64,000 nt of DNA from Thermasporomyces sp036564245. Its GTDB lineage: Bacteria; Actinomycetota; Actinomycetes; Propionibacteriales; Actinopolymorphaceae. Below, in pieces: positions 1 to 9,273 of the stretch. Under the pieces are notes generated by a model. It had not been told where the DNA came from. It ran no database searches and saw only the letters and a program-made list of their open reading frames with translations. The stretch lies in assembly GCA_036564245.1 (NCBI GenBank), contig DATCKU010000108.1:56218-120217 (forward strand), given 5' to 3'. How positions within the stretch are numbered: the stretch's first letter is position 1; each line of letters opens with the position of its first letter. The position numbers and the translations under genes were made by a program.

Positions 1-224
1 TGCACGGTTGAGACTCGGCACGTGGGCAGTGTCGCACGAACGGCGTACGTCCATCGCGGACGGTCGTCACGCTTAGTGATCGTTTCGCGGATCTGTCGTA
101 CTCTCTGTCAGTCTGGTGAAATCGATGCTCGATGTCGACGGCATTTGTGGCTTTAGGGTCCATACCGGCTGTGACACTGGCCGTGACGCATCAAGGCTGA
201 AGACGACGAGCGAATGAGGCGACC

Positions 225-1250
225 GTGGTGGACGTTCCGGAGGGGCCGATCGAACAGCTCAAGCGGATCGCGTACCTGCTGGAACGATCACGTGCCCAAA
301 CCCACCGGGTCCGGGCGTTCCGGAAGGCGGCCTGGGCGCTGGAGAAGCTGTCGGGGGCGGAGATCGCGCAACGCTCCGCCGATGGAACCCTCACCGATCT
401 CGCTGGCGTCGGGCCGGTGTCGGCCAAGGTGGTCGCCGAGGCGCTGGCCGGCCAGCAGGCGGGCTACCTTGCCAAGCTCGAAGCCGAGACCGGCGGACCG
501 CTGGTGGAGGGTGGGGCGACCATGCGGTCGGCCTTACGTGGCGATCTGCACACCCACTCGGACTGGTCCGATGGTGGCAGCCCGATCCGAGAGATGGCCG
601 AGGCGGCGCGTGCTCTGGGGCACGAGTACATCGCGCTCACCGACCACTCGCCGCGGCTCACCGTCGCGCGTGGGCTCACAGCCAAGCGGCTACGACAGCA
701 GCTCGAGGTGGTACGAGGGCTGAACGAGGAGCTCGCGCCGTTTCGGATCCTCACCGGTATCGAGGTGGACATCCTCGAGGACGGCTCGCTCGACCAGGAC
801 CCGGAACTTCTGGCCGAGCTCGACATCGTGGTCGCCAGCGTGCATTCCAAGCTGCGGATGCCGGCAGCGGAGATGACGCCTCGCATGGTGGCTGCCATCG
901 CCAACCCGCTCGTGGACGTCCTCGGCCATTGCACCGGCCGGCTCATCACCGGCGAGCGGGGTACCCGACCGGAGTCCACGTTCGACGCCGAGATCGTGTT
1001 CGAGGCGTGTCGCCGGTTCGGTGTCGCCGTGGAGATCAACTCTCGGCCGGAACGGCTGGATCCACCGCTGCGCTTGCTGCGTCAGGCGATCGAGCAAGGC
1101 TGCGACTTCGTGATCGACACCGACGCACACGCGCCCGGTCAGCTGGACTGGCAGTGGTACGGATGCGCTCGTGCCGAGGAGTGCGGGCTCTCACCGGACC
1201 GCGTGCTCAACACGCTGCCGGTCGAGGAGCTGCTGAGCCGTACCCGATGA
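225..1250 (+). CDS. PHP-domain phosphoesterase with N-terminal helix-hairpin-helix
   Basis: Predicted metal-dependent phosphoesterase of the PHP superfamily (341 aa), resembling the C-terminal half of bacterial PolX but without a polymerase palm. Residues 1-95 are helical and carry a helix-hairpin-helix-like stretch around 58-73 (LAGVGPVSAKVV), suggesting DNA binding. The PHP metal ligands follow: GDLHTHSDWSDGG at about 107, TDHS near 140, GIEVDIL near 178, SVHS near 205, GHCTGR near 236 and DTDAHAP near 300. The substrate cannot be read from sequence; a DNA-repair phosphatase/exonuclease or a histidinol-phosphatase-like activity are both possible. The start is one of two adjacent GTG codons (225 and 228); no strong ribosome-binding site decides between them. 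It stands alone, convergent with aceE. Confidence 0.85.
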   Translation: MVDVPEGPIEQLKRIAYLLERSRAQTHRVRAFRKAAWALEKLSGAEIAQRSADGTLTDLAGVGPVSAKVVAEALAGQQAGYLAKLEAETGGPLVEGGATMRSALRGDLHTHSDWSDGGSPIREMAEAARALGHEYIALTDHSPRLTVARGLTAKRLRQQLEVVRGLNEELAPFRILTGIEVDILEDGSLDQDPELLAELDIVVASVHSKLRMPAAEMTPRMVAAIANPLVDVLGHCTGRLITGERGTRPESTFDAEIVFEACRRFGVAVEINSRPERLDPPLRLLRQAIEQGCDFVIDTDAHAPGQLDWQWYGCARAEECGLSPDRVLNTLPVEELLSRTR

Positions 1251-1276
1251 CCGGCTGCTTCTCGACCTCGCGCTGC

Positions 1277-1347
1277 GAGCGGATTCGTACCGGTCCGTGG
1301 CATGCGTGCCACGTCAAGGCGTCGAACGCCCACCTCACGTGGTCATT
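1277..1347 (-). repeat. AATGACCACG dispersed element, copy 1 (downstream of aceE)
   Basis: A 71-bp intergenic element. Read on the minus strand it starts AATGACCACG, runs through a perfect 7-bp stem with a 4-nt loop (1296-1313) and ends in a GAATC-containing segment. It aligns without gaps to the copy at 59781-59851 with 55 of 71 identical bases by my column count. It lies 53 nt downstream of the aceE stop, in the same sense as aceE. Function unknown; a transcript 3'-end or REP-like role is possible. Confidence 0.7.
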
Positions 1348-1399
1348 TCGCCGCGGGGCAGGGCGTCTCACCGTGGGGCAGACGGCTCGCCGTGGGAGG

Positions 1400-4180
1400 T
1401 CAGGCGTCGCCGCCTTCCTGGGCGACGTCACGTACGGCGGTCGGGTCGTTGATCCGGTACCGCTCGGCCGCTTCCTTCACCGCCTGCGGCTTGACGTCGC
1501 CTTGTCGCGCCAGCGCGGCGAGGGTCGCCACCACGATCGACGCGGCGTCCACGTTGAAGAACCGCCGGGCCGCGGGGCGAGTGTCGGCGAAGCCGAAGCC
1601 ATCGGTACCGAGCGAGGTGTAGTCGCCAGGCACCCACCGCGAGATCTGGTCAGGCACCGCACGCATCCAGTCGCTCACCGCGACGAACGGCCCGGGAGCC
1701 GACTCCAGCTTCTTGGAGACGTACGGCACCCGCGGCGGCGCGTCCGGGTGAAGCAGGTTCCACTTCTCGCACTCGATCGCCTCACGCCGCAGCTCGGTCC
1801 AGGAGGTCACCGACCACACGTCGGCGGCGACGCCCCAGTCCTCGGAAAGCATCCACTGGGCTTCCAAGGCCCACGGCGCAGCCACGCCGGACGCCAGGAT
1901 CTGTGCCCGCGGGGTCCGGCGGTCGGTGGGCCGTGGGTACGGCGCGCACAGGTAGATCCCGCGCAGCAGACCCTCGACGTCGAGGTTCTCCGGTTCCGAC
2001 GGCTGAAGCTGCGGCTCGTTGTAGACCGTGATGTAGTAGAAGATGTCCTCGCCGTGCGGATGCTTCTCGGTCGAGCCGTACATCCGCTCGATCCCGTCCC
2101 GCACGATGTGCGAGATCTCGTACGCGAACGCCGGGTCGTACGCCACACACGCCGGGTTGGTCGACGCGAGCAGGTGCGAGTGACCATCGGCGTGCTGCAG
2201 ACCTTCACCAGTCAGCGTGGTGCGTCCGGCGGTGGCGCCGATCAGGAAGCCACGGCCGAGCTGGTCGGCGAACGCCCACATCAGGTCGCCGGTCCGCTGG
2301 AACCCGAACATCGAGTAGAAGATGTAGACCGGGATCATCGGCTCGCCGTGGGTCGCGTACGACGTTCCAGCGGCGATGACCGAGCCCATCGCGCCAGCCT
2401 CGCTGATTCCCTCGTGGAGCAGCTGGCCCTGCTCCGACTGCTTGTACGCCAAGAGCAGCTTGCGGTCCACGCCTTCGTACGTCTGTCCGTGCGGGTCGTA
2501 GATCTTGGCGGTCGGGAACAACGAGTCCATGCCGAACGTACGGAACTCGTCCGGCGCGATGGGCACGAAGCGATGCCCGATGTTCGGATCCTTCATCAGG
2601 TCTCGCAGCAGGCGGACGAACGCCATCGTGGTCGCCACGCGCTGCTTGCCCGAACCCTTTCGGATCGCTGAGTACACCGGGTCGCCTGGAAGCTTCAGCG
2701 GCTTCGGGTTGACCCGGCGCTCTGGTAGTGGACCGCCCAGTGCCCGCCTGCGGTCGAGCATGTACACGATCTCGTCGTGGTCCATGCCTGGGTGGTAGTA
2801 CGGCGGCAGGTCGGACTCGTCGATCTCCTTGTCCGAGATCGGCAGGTACAGCCGGTCACGGAACTTCTTGACGTCCTCCTTGGTGAGCTTCTTCATCTGG
2901 TGGGTCGCGTTACGACCCTCCAGTGCCTCGATGGTCCAGCCCTTGATGGTGTGGGCGAGGATCACCGTCGGCTGACCCACGTGCTCGGTCGCGGCCTTGA
3001 ACGCGGCGTACACCTTGCGGTAGTCGTGCCCACCCCGTGACAGCCTGCGCAGGTCGTCGTCGGAGAGGTGCTCCACCATGGCCCGCAGCCGGGGATCGCT
3101 GCCGAAGAAGTTCTCCCGGATGTAGGCACCGGACTCCACGGAATAGGTCTGGAACTGCCCGTCTGGCGTGGTGTTCATCTTGTTGACGAGCACGCCGTCG
3201 ACGTCCTGGGCGAGCAGCGGGTCCCAGTCACGACCCCAGATCACCTTGATGACGTTCCAGCCCGCGCCACGGAATATCGACTCGAGCTCCTGGATCACCT
3301 TGCCGTTGCCGCGGACCGGACCGTCGAGCTGCTGCAGGTTGCAGTTGATGACGAACGTGAGGTTGTCGAGCTCCTCACGGGCGGCGACGCTGATGGCGCC
3401 CAGTGACTCCGGCTCGCTCATCTCGCCGTCGCCGAGGAAGGCCCAGACGCGCTGCTGCGAGGTGTCCTTGATGCCGCGATTGTGCAGGTAACGGTTGAAC
3501 CGTGCCTGGTAGATCGCGTTGATGGCGGTGAGCCCCATCGAAACGGTCGGGAACTCCCAGAAGTTCGGCATCAGCCGCGGGTGGGGGTAGCTCGAGAGTC
3601 CTTTGCCGTAGCCGTGCGAGACCTCTTGCCGGAACGCGTTCAGGTGGGCTTCGGTGAGCCGACCCTCGAGGAACGCGCGGGCGTAGATACCCGGCGAGGC
3701 GTGCCCCTGGAAGAACACCTGGTCGCCGCCGCCCGGGTGGTTCTTGCCGCGGAAGAAGTGGTTGAACCCCACCTCGTACAGGCTCGCGGCTGACTGGTAG
3801 GTCGCGATGTGTCCGCCTACCTCCAGGCCCTTCCGGTTGGCGCGCGACACCATGATCGCGGCGTTCCAGCGGATATAGGCCCGGATCCGGCGTTCGACGT
3901 GCTCGTCGCCGGGGAACCAGGGCTCCTTCTCCGGCGGGATGGTGTTGATGTAGTCGGTGCTGCGAACCCCCGGCACGCCCACCTGCCGCTCCCGTGAGCG
4001 CTCGAGCAAACGCAGCATCAGGTAGCGCACGCGCTCGGGGCCGCGCAGGTCGAGCACGGCGTCGAGGGATTCGATCCACTCACGGGTCTCGTCTGGATCG
4101 ATGTCGGGGAGCTGGGTGGGAAGACCATCTGTGATGATGGGTCTACGCTCTGCTCCGGTAGCCACGGCGGTCCCTTTCAT
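1400..4180 (-). CDS. aceE: Pyruvate dehydrogenase E1 component, homodimeric type
   Basis: Thiamine-diphosphate-dependent decarboxylating E1 subunit of the pyruvate dehydrogenase complex, feeding acetyl-CoA into the TCA cycle. The 926-aa product has the size and layout of the single-chain AceE family of actinobacteria and enterobacteria. Visible landmarks are STDYINTIPPEKEPWFPGDE near the N-terminus, the ThDP/metal motif beginning FLGDGEMSEPES and ending NCNLQQLDGPVRGNG, and the pyrimidine-domain stretch GEGLQHADGHSHLL. Close similarity to the mycobacterial AceE sequence as I remember it supports the call. The ATG at 4180 was chosen; an in-frame GTG at 4219 would add 13 residues, and neither has a good Shine-Dalgarno. 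It is transcribed alone, divergently from the DUF1918 gene. Confidence 0.97.
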   Translation of the reverse strand: MKGTAVATGAERRPIITDGLPTQLPDIDPDETREWIESLDAVLDLRGPERVRYLMLRLLERSRERQVGVPGVRSTDYINTIPPEKEPWFPGDEHVERRIRAYIRWNAAIMVSRANRKGLEVGGHIATYQSAASLYEVGFNHFFRGKNHPGGGDQVFFQGHASPGIYARAFLEGRLTEAHLNAFRQEVSHGYGKGLSSYPHPRLMPNFWEFPTVSMGLTAINAIYQARFNRYLHNRGIKDTSQQRVWAFLGDGEMSEPESLGAISVAAREELDNLTFVINCNLQQLDGPVRGNGKVIQELESIFRGAGWNVIKVIWGRDWDPLLAQDVDGVLVNKMNTTPDGQFQTYSVESGAYIRENFFGSDPRLRAMVEHLSDDDLRRLSRGGHDYRKVYAAFKAATEHVGQPTVILAHTIKGWTIEALEGRNATHQMKKLTKEDVKKFRDRLYLPISDKEIDESDLPPYYHPGMDHDEIVYMLDRRRALGGPLPERRVNPKPLKLPGDPVYSAIRKGSGKQRVATTMAFVRLLRDLMKDPNIGHRFVPIAPDEFRTFGMDSLFPTAKIYDPHGQTYEGVDRKLLLAYKQSEQGQLLHEGISEAGAMGSVIAAGTSYATHGEPMIPVYIFYSMFGFQRTGDLMWAFADQLGRGFLIGATAGRTTLTGEGLQHADGHSHLLASTNPACVAYDPAFAYEISHIVRDGIERMYGSTEKHPHGEDIFYYITVYNEPQLQPSEPENLDVEGLLRGIYLCAPYPRPTDRRTPRAQILASGVAAPWALEAQWMLSEDWGVAADVWSVTSWTELRREAIECEKWNLLHPDAPPRVPYVSKKLESAPGPFVAVSDWMRAVPDQISRWVPGDYTSLGTDGFGFADTRPAARRFFNVDAASIVVATLAALARQGDVKPQAVKEAAERYRINDPTAVRDVAQEGGDA

Positions 4181-4479
4181 TGGGGTGGGGGGTCGGACCC
4201 CACTGGCCACTGTTGTCACTGTCCCACGATCTTCGCAGGGATGTCCCCGCTCGTCGGTCGAGGGTTCGCGGGGACGGCGCCCACGCGGTTGTCTTCATCA
4301 TCTCTCGGCATAGTCTGTCCTGACGACGGGTGTAGCGTCGAAGGTCCTGGAGGTGGATGCCCCCTCTCGGTCGCGAGCCGGACATACCGGACGGAGGGAT
4401 GATCCACTTGGCAGTTTTCATGGGACGAATCACCGGGCAGTCTCAATGACATCACCACGACTGGTTTGTGGAGGTCGTC

Positions 4480-4683
4480 ATGCAGGCGCAGGTTGGTGAT
4501 CGACTTCATGTCTTTGGTCGCCAGGTCGGAAACCCCGGCAAGACCGGTGAGATCATTGAGGTCCGCGGTGAACGCGGGAGCCCACCTTACGTCGTACGGT
4601 TCGACGACGGCCACGAGGCGCTCGTGTTCCCGGGTCCGGATGCGGTCGTCGAGCAGGCCGGCCGATCGGGCGGTGGAAGCTGA
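4480..4683 (+). CDS. DUF1918 domain protein
   Basis: A 67-aa protein almost entirely made of the DUF1918 fold, a small actinobacterial beta-barrel-like domain of unknown role. It has the characteristic pattern QVGDRL...G.PGKTGEI.EVRG...PPYVVRFDDGHE.LVFPGPDA. No signal peptide or membrane segment. The ATG at 4480 is preferred over the in-frame GTG at 4468 because GGAGG (4470-4474) lies 5 nt upstream of it and overlaps the GTG. Alone, 300 nt from aceE on the other strand; function not inferable. Confidence 0.85.
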   Translation: MQAQVGDRLHVFGRQVGNPGKTGEIIEVRGERGSPPYVVRFDDGHEALVFPGPDAVVEQAGRSGGGS

Positions 4684-4851
4684 CGGCTGAGCTGCGCCGG
4701 CATCGGCCCTGGGCCGACCGCACCGATGTGTCGGACCGTCGTGCTGTCGGACGTGACCGCAGAACGGGTCCCGGCCAGTCAGCGTTGTTGCCCGAGTGGC
4801 TGGCTGTCTGACGTCTGATGGTGGCCAGGCGCGGCTTGGTGGGAGGTACGC

Positions 4852-5283
4852 ATGCAGAGCACAGTCCTCGAGATTCGCACCGGTGGCCAGGCGACGGTTC
4901 ACGACCTGACCAGCGAGTGCGAGCGATTCGTGTCGCGGGTCGTCGGGGACGCCGGATCCGCCGGGAGGACAGACGGGCTTCTGCATGTGTTCGTTCCGCA
5001 CGCCACCGCCGGCCTGGCCCTGATCGAGACCGGTTCCGGCAGCGAGGCAGACCTTCTCGGCACCCTCGAGCGTCTGCTGCCGACTTCACATGCCTGGCGG
5101 CATCGCCATGGCTCCGCCGGTCATGGCCGTGACCACGTGGTCCCTGCGTTCCTCTCGCCTTCGCTTGTGCTGCCGGTGCTCGCTGGCCGCCTCGACCTCG
5201 GTACCTGGCAGCGCGTGTGTCTCGTCGATACCAACCGCGACAACCAGTACCGCAACGTGCGGCTCTCGTTCCTGGCCGGGTGA
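4852..5283 (+). CDS. YjbQ/UPF0047 family protein
   Basis: A 143-aa member of the UPF0047/YjbQ family, small trimeric proteins sometimes annotated as 'secondary thiamine-phosphate synthase'; the physiological role remains unclear. The family signature is visible as HVFVPHATAGLALIETGSGSE in the first half and GTWQRVCLVDTNRDNQYRNV near the C-terminus, with a conserved histidine in HATAG. The length matches the family (about 130-150 aa). Start is ATG 4852, preceded by GGGAGG about 6 nt upstream. It lies 168 nt after the DUF1918 gene and may or may not be cotranscribed with it. Confidence 0.85.
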   Translation: MQSTVLEIRTGGQATVHDLTSECERFVSRVVGDAGSAGRTDGLLHVFVPHATAGLALIETGSGSEADLLGTLERLLPTSHAWRHRHGSAGHGRDHVVPAFLSPSLVLPVLAGRLDLGTWQRVCLVDTNRDNQYRNVRLSFLAG

Positions 5284-5637
5284 CGCCGTACGCCGGCTCG
5301 ACCGACGGGTCGACGGATCCCTCGGCTAGCAGCCCTTCTGATCAGCCTTACCCTGCGACCTCCCGCTTGGAGCGGCCGACCTGGCCATGCGGGTTCAGAC
5401 CAGTGTGGTGGAACGTGTTGTCGTACCGCGTGGACGGCGGCGGAGTGTGCGACACTCCTGGTCCAGTCGGTACCTTCGCCCACGACGTCGGACAGGCTGA
5501 CCTACCTGTCCGGGCGCAAGCCGTCGCGTGGGTGTCTCGAGGTGACCGGCGTGAGGCCGCCAAGGGGGTGGGTCGAGTGTGTGGCCGCGAACCCTGATGC
5601 AACCATAAGCACTGATGAAGAACAGGAGGACGGCGTC
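5284..5637. other. Intergenic region with a perfect 7-bp hairpin
   Basis: A 354-nt stretch without a convincing gene. It contains an inverted repeat GGAGTGT/ACACTCC (5442-5458, 3-nt loop) without a following T run, so it is not a classical terminator. The 3' part must hold the promoter of the DUF3052 gene; CATAAG near 5604 is a possible -10 element, but no matching -35 is obvious. Confidence 0.4.
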
Positions 5638-6069
5638 GTGAGTGCGACCGCAGGCGAGACCGACGGTCAGTCTGTGCCGGCGGAACGACTGGGATTTCAG
5701 CCCGGCATGGTGGTGCAGGAGATCGGCTGGGACGATGACTGCGACGAGGACCTGCGCCGGGCGATCGAGGAACGTACCGGCCACGAGCTGGTCGACGACG
5801 AATACGGTGATGTCGTCGATGCGGTGATCCTGTGGTGGCGCGACGATGACGGTGATCTTGTCGACGCGCTGGTCGACACCAAGACGGATCTCACCGATGG
5901 TGGCGTGATCTGGCTGTTCACGCCCAAGGTCGGTCGGGAGGGTTACGTCGATCCGAGCGAGATCTCAGAATCGGCGCCGACCGCGGGCTTTGCGACGACG
6001 ACGAGCCTGTCGGTCGCTCCCGACTGGTTGGGCACCAAGCTGGTCGCGCCCCGCGCTCGTCAGCGTTGA
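5638..6069 (+). CDS. DUF3052 domain protein
   Basis: A 143-aa acidic cytoplasmic protein of the DUF3052 family, found in actinobacteria, function unknown. The diagnostic core is visible: LGFQPGMVVQEIGWDDDCDEDLRRAIE, then VDDEYGDVVDAVILWWRDDDGDLVDALVD and GGVIWLFTPKVGREGYVDPSEI. The GTG at 5638 is chosen because AGGAGGA (5624-5630) lies 7 nt upstream; an open frame continues to 5542 but lacks a ribosome-binding site. The peroxiredoxin gene follows 101 nt downstream. The DUF3052-peroxiredoxin pair near aceE is a recurring actinobacterial arrangement as I recall it, which hints at a shared role. Confidence 0.85.
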   Translation: MSATAGETDGQSVPAERLGFQPGMVVQEIGWDDDCDEDLRRAIEERTGHELVDDEYGDVVDAVILWWRDDDGDLVDALVDTKTDLTDGGVIWLFTPKVGREGYVDPSEISESAPTAGFATTTSLSVAPDWLGTKLVAPRARQR

Positions 6070-6170
6070 GTCGAGGGATCTCCGAGGGCCGGTCAGGGTC
6101 CTCGAGCAGTGCGTCAGCGCATCATGGGTTCGTCCGGGCGTCGTGACGCCCCAGCGTGTGTGGAGGCGGT

Positions 6171-6641
6171 GTGGTGGTAGCGATCGGTGTCGGGGAGAAG
6201 GCGCCCGAGTTCGTGTTGCCGGATCAGCATGGGACCGAGGTCGGGTTGACGGAGCTCACGGCCGACAAGAACGTCGTCGTGGTTTTCTATCCGTTCGCGT
6301 TCACCGGCGTGTGCAGTGGTGAGCTGCGGGCGCTGCGTGACAACCAGCCTCGCTTCGAGGCGGCGGGGGCCGTGGTCGTCGCGATCTCGTGCGACACGAG
6401 GTTCGCCCTGCGGGTCTTCGCCGAGCAGGAGGGTTTCGACTTCCCGCTGCTCGCCGACTTCTGGCCACACGGTGCCGTGGCGCGCTCCTATGGCGTCTTC
6501 GACGAGGAGCGGGGATGCGCTCTGCGCGGGACGTTCGTGATCGACAAGTCCGGTCTCGTCAAGTGGACAGTCGTCAACCCGATCCCGGAGGCTCGCGACG
6601 TCGAGGCGCTCCTCGAGGTGGTGGAGGCTCTGCCACGTTGA
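6171..6641 (+). CDS. ahpE: AhpE-type peroxiredoxin
   Basis: Thiol peroxidase reducing hydroperoxides and peroxynitrite. The 156-aa product has the thioredoxin-fold peroxiredoxin pattern: VGEKAPEFVLPDQHG at the N-terminus, then YPFAFTGVCSGEL with the peroxidatic cysteine in the T-x-x-C context, and later FPLLADFWPHGAVARSYGVF, closely resembling mycobacterial AhpE. Other cysteines are present (a CDTR near the middle and GCALRG), but no canonical C-terminal resolving cysteine is evident, so 1-Cys behaviour is likely. GGAGG at 6162-6166 precedes GTG codons at 6171 and 6174; either may be used. It follows DUF3052 and precedes tRNA-Val. Confidence 0.9.
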   Translation: MVVAIGVGEKAPEFVLPDQHGTEVGLTELTADKNVVVVFYPFAFTGVCSGELRALRDNQPRFEAAGAVVVAISCDTRFALRVFAEQEGFDFPLLADFWPHGAVARSYGVFDEERGCALRGTFVIDKSGLVKWTVVNPIPEARDVEALLEVVEALPR

Positions 6642-6706
6642 TCGGCGGTGCCCGGTAGCCTTCTCGGTCCGGGCGGTAGCCTTTCGGCGTCGCCCGGTGC
6701 CGCAAC

Positions 6707-6778
6707 GGGGCCGTAGCTCAGTGGAAGAGCATCGCGTTTACACCGCGAGTGTCGGCGGTTCGATCCCGTCCGGCCCCA
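6707..6778 (+). tRNA. tRNA-Val (anticodon TAC)
   Basis: A 72-nt cloverleaf. The acceptor stem GGGGCCG pairs with CGGCCCC and is followed by discriminator A. The D-arm begins GTAGCTCAGTGG. The anticodon arm TCGCG-TTTACAC-CGCGA places TAC at positions 34-36. The T-arm contains GGTTCGATCCC. CCA is not encoded. Upstream, TAGCCT occurs at 6656-6661 and again at 6677-6682 within a short imperfect direct repeat, a possible -10 element. Confidence 0.97.
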
Positions 6779-6799
6779 CTCCTCGGCCGTGGCGCCATC

Positions 6800-8950
6800 T
6801 CATTGGCAGCCGACCCAGATGATCGTGCCTGGGTCGTCGCTCGGTGGCGGACACGGCTTGCTGAGCGGTGACTTGCGTGGCTTTGCCGGGAGTTGCCAGG
6901 TCACCTCGTCTCCTTGCAGATTCGTGTACTCCAGTCGGGGCGAGACAGCCGTCTGGCGATCAGGCAGCTGGTAGGTGAGCCAGCCGCTCGCGCACTGATC
7001 CTTGTCCAGGTACCTCTCGGTCGGCGCTGGCCGCTCGGCGATCCATACGTAGCCGTACGGCGCCCGCTGTCCGGTGTCCAAGTTGAACTTGGCGTGGCTG
7101 AAGAGGTTGCGCGGCTCTCCGGGCTCGTGCTGGTACTCCCGCCCACCACACATCTCCACCTGCACCGCGTACACGAATCCGATGTGTGGCCTGTAATGCT
7201 CGATGAGCTCAGGTGCTGAGGCGACGCGCAGCCTCGCCCCGTTGGGGAGGGTGGCCGTCTCCTGCAGGCCGATGGTCGTGACCAGAGGACCGTCGGCACG
7301 CTCGAGCACGGCCGCGAGGATGATGGCGGGAACGACGGCGCTGCACATGCAGATCAAGATCGTCAGGTCGCGCCGTCGGGCGCGGCGACGCCTGGCCAGC
7401 CAGTCCGACCATTGCGGATCCTCTGGCTCCCGGATCACCGGTACCTCGCGGGTCTGCTGGTCGACGATCTGTCGCAGACGGTCCGTCTTCCGGTACGAAT
7501 CCCAGGCAAGGTCGATGGACCGCAGGTGTGCGTCGATCAGCGTCGTCCGCTGTGTGCCCGCGTCGAGCCGCAGGACCACCTCGTCGAAGCTGATCCCGGA
7601 CCGTGGGACCCACTTGGCGACGCCGACTCCGTGGCGCGGTTGCACCTTCGTGAGGAGTGACAGCCCTTCCTCCGAGCAACGCACGGCCCAGCCTGGCGCG
7701 GCCCAGTTCACGAACGATCGTCCGGGGAACACCCGCCCACTTGAGGACTCGGCCATCGGGAAGGGCGGGTTTTCGGCGTCGGCGTCGACTGCCAAGAGTG
7801 CACGAGATAGGTAGGTCCGGAGCACCTCGCGCGCTGCGTCCTCGGTGACGCTCGCGAGGGCGGCCGCGACGGTTTCCGGCGTGGCGAAGGGAGTGGACCG
7901 GAGGTGTCGCTGCACGAGGTCAAGCATGGTGTGCGGTGTCTCAGGCGGTAGGGCAGCGGCCTGGTCGGCCAGAACGTCGCGGACCCGGCCGATCTCGCCC
8001 GCCGAGAGCTCGCCGCTTGCAAGGTCTTCGAGGGTCTGCCGCATCGCGACGGATACCTCGGCGCTCTTACCCGCCACGATGTCGCCGATCGCACACGCCA
8101 GGGCGATCCCGCCGCCGAGGTCGTACCGCATCATCTCGAACGTCGACGTGAGCGGCTCGAACTCGACGAGTCTGCGATGTAAGGCACGGCCCAGCAATGC
8201 GCAGCCAAGATCGTCGACCGGTGTACTGTGCACCGCCACAGTGGCGAGTTCGTTGACGCTCCGTCGGACGACGCATCCGGGTTCGGACCGACCCGTGCCC
8301 GGCGCGACGTCGCTGCCATCTGCCGACAGGGCGGTACGTCCCTCGCGGGGTTCGGCGCCGTGCCTCGCGCCGGCACTGGACTGGACGAGCTCGGCCACCC
8401 GACTGTCGTTGGCCCAGTACACGCGTGGTGCCGGCCGGAATCGTGCGCCGACGAAATGCTCGAGAGCCTCCGGACCCAGCGTTGCCAATGCCCGTGACCC
8501 GAGTGCGGCCAGGTGAGGACGATGGCCAGGCCAACGGGTGACCAGGTGCATGCGCCAAGGGGTCAAGGCGTTGGCATAGCCCTTCGCCCGGTCGCGCACG
8601 CTGTCGAACTCGGCGGTCGTCGGCAGGTCGTCAAGCGCCGCGTCGACGCGCACCAAGCTCTGCGCGACGAGCTCGGGCGCCTCTGCCACGACGAGCAAGG
8701 AGCTGTGCGTCTGGTCGACCTGGAACGAGATCTGGGGGGTATCGGTGGTCACCATGCCGGTCAGCTCGGTGGGCCGGCGAAGGCTCGTGCCTATCCATGC
8801 CGCCAAAAGGGCAAGAACTCCGAGATGTTCGGTCGGCTGATGCAGCCAGCCGACGGCGAAGGTGACACCTGCCACGACGGGGTACGCATCGGGTCGCGAG
8901 GTGACCAGCCACAAAGAGTGGTCTGAACGTATCCAGGTGACTGGGGACAC
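6800..8950 (-). CDS. Membrane-anchored protein with M16-like (probably inactive) domain
   Basis: I do not recognise a named family for this 716-aa protein. After the proposed start come two short hydrophobic stretches (about residues 20-37 and 43-57), then about 400 residues with the alternating helix/strand pattern of an M16 (insulinase-like) domain, including RSVNELATVAVHSTPVDDLG and a stretch with ALLGRALHRRLVEFE. The HxxEH zinc motif of active M16 proteases is absent. A basic patch (RRRRARRR) precedes one clear transmembrane helix (about 528-548), and the last 165 residues look extracellular with several cysteines. The GTG at 8950 is preferred: the frame runs open to 9187, but that part looks non-coding, and TAATCT lies 7 nt before the GTG, as in a leaderless actinobacterial start. 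Divergent from the next gene. Confidence 0.6.
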   Translation of the reverse strand: MSPVTWIRSDHSLWLVTSRPDAYPVVAGVTFAVGWLHQPTEHLGVLALLAAWIGTSLRRPTELTGMVTTDTPQISFQVDQTHSSLLVVAEAPELVAQSLVRVDAALDDLPTTAEFDSVRDRAKGYANALTPWRMHLVTRWPGHRPHLAALGSRALATLGPEALEHFVGARFRPAPRVYWANDSRVAELVQSSAGARHGAEPREGRTALSADGSDVAPGTGRSEPGCVVRRSVNELATVAVHSTPVDDLGCALLGRALHRRLVEFEPLTSTFEMMRYDLGGGIALACAIGDIVAGKSAEVSVAMRQTLEDLASGELSAGEIGRVRDVLADQAAALPPETPHTMLDLVQRHLRSTPFATPETVAAALASVTEDAAREVLRTYLSRALLAVDADAENPPFPMAESSSGRVFPGRSFVNWAAPGWAVRCSEEGLSLLTKVQPRHGVGVAKWVPRSGISFDEVVLRLDAGTQRTTLIDAHLRSIDLAWDSYRKTDRLRQIVDQQTREVPVIREPEDPQWSDWLARRRRARRRDLTILICMCSAVVPAIILAAVLERADGPLVTTIGLQETATLPNGARLRVASAPELIEHYRPHIGFVYAVQVEMCGGREYQHEPGEPRNLFSHAKFNLDTGQRAPYGYVWIAERPAPTERYLDKDQCASGWLTYQLPDRQTAVSPRLEYTNLQGDEVTWQLPAKPRKSPLSKPCPPPSDDPGTIIWVGCQ

Positions 8951-9273
8951 CTCGCGTAGATTAGACCCCCGGCTTTCGTGCACGACGCCTGCCTCCGAAA
9001 CATTTGCGGGATCGCAGACGCCGGTCGCACTCCAGTGGATGAGACCGGGTATGTGCGTGGCTTTCCCGCCTGGGCTCGTCACCCGGGATTGGCATCGCCG
9101 AGGGCTTGTGGAGGCGGTCGCCTTCGCGTTCAGACTCATCGCCGGTTGACCGGTTGGTGACGGCGCGGTTGGAACCATCGTCGTCATACGGTGACGATGG
9201 CCGAGGTGCAGTCGATGCCTCGTGGTCGTCGGGCGCTGATGCCGGCTGGCTCACGGGCGAGGGAGGTCGTGTG

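Noticed and set aside
1..224. Gene upstream of the PHP protein
   Set aside because: The left 224 nt contain no frame with a start, ribosome-binding site or recognisable protein.
6642..6700. Repeated TAGCCT before tRNA-Val as a tandem promoter
   Set aside because: Suggestive, but no -35 elements; listed only within the tRNA entry.
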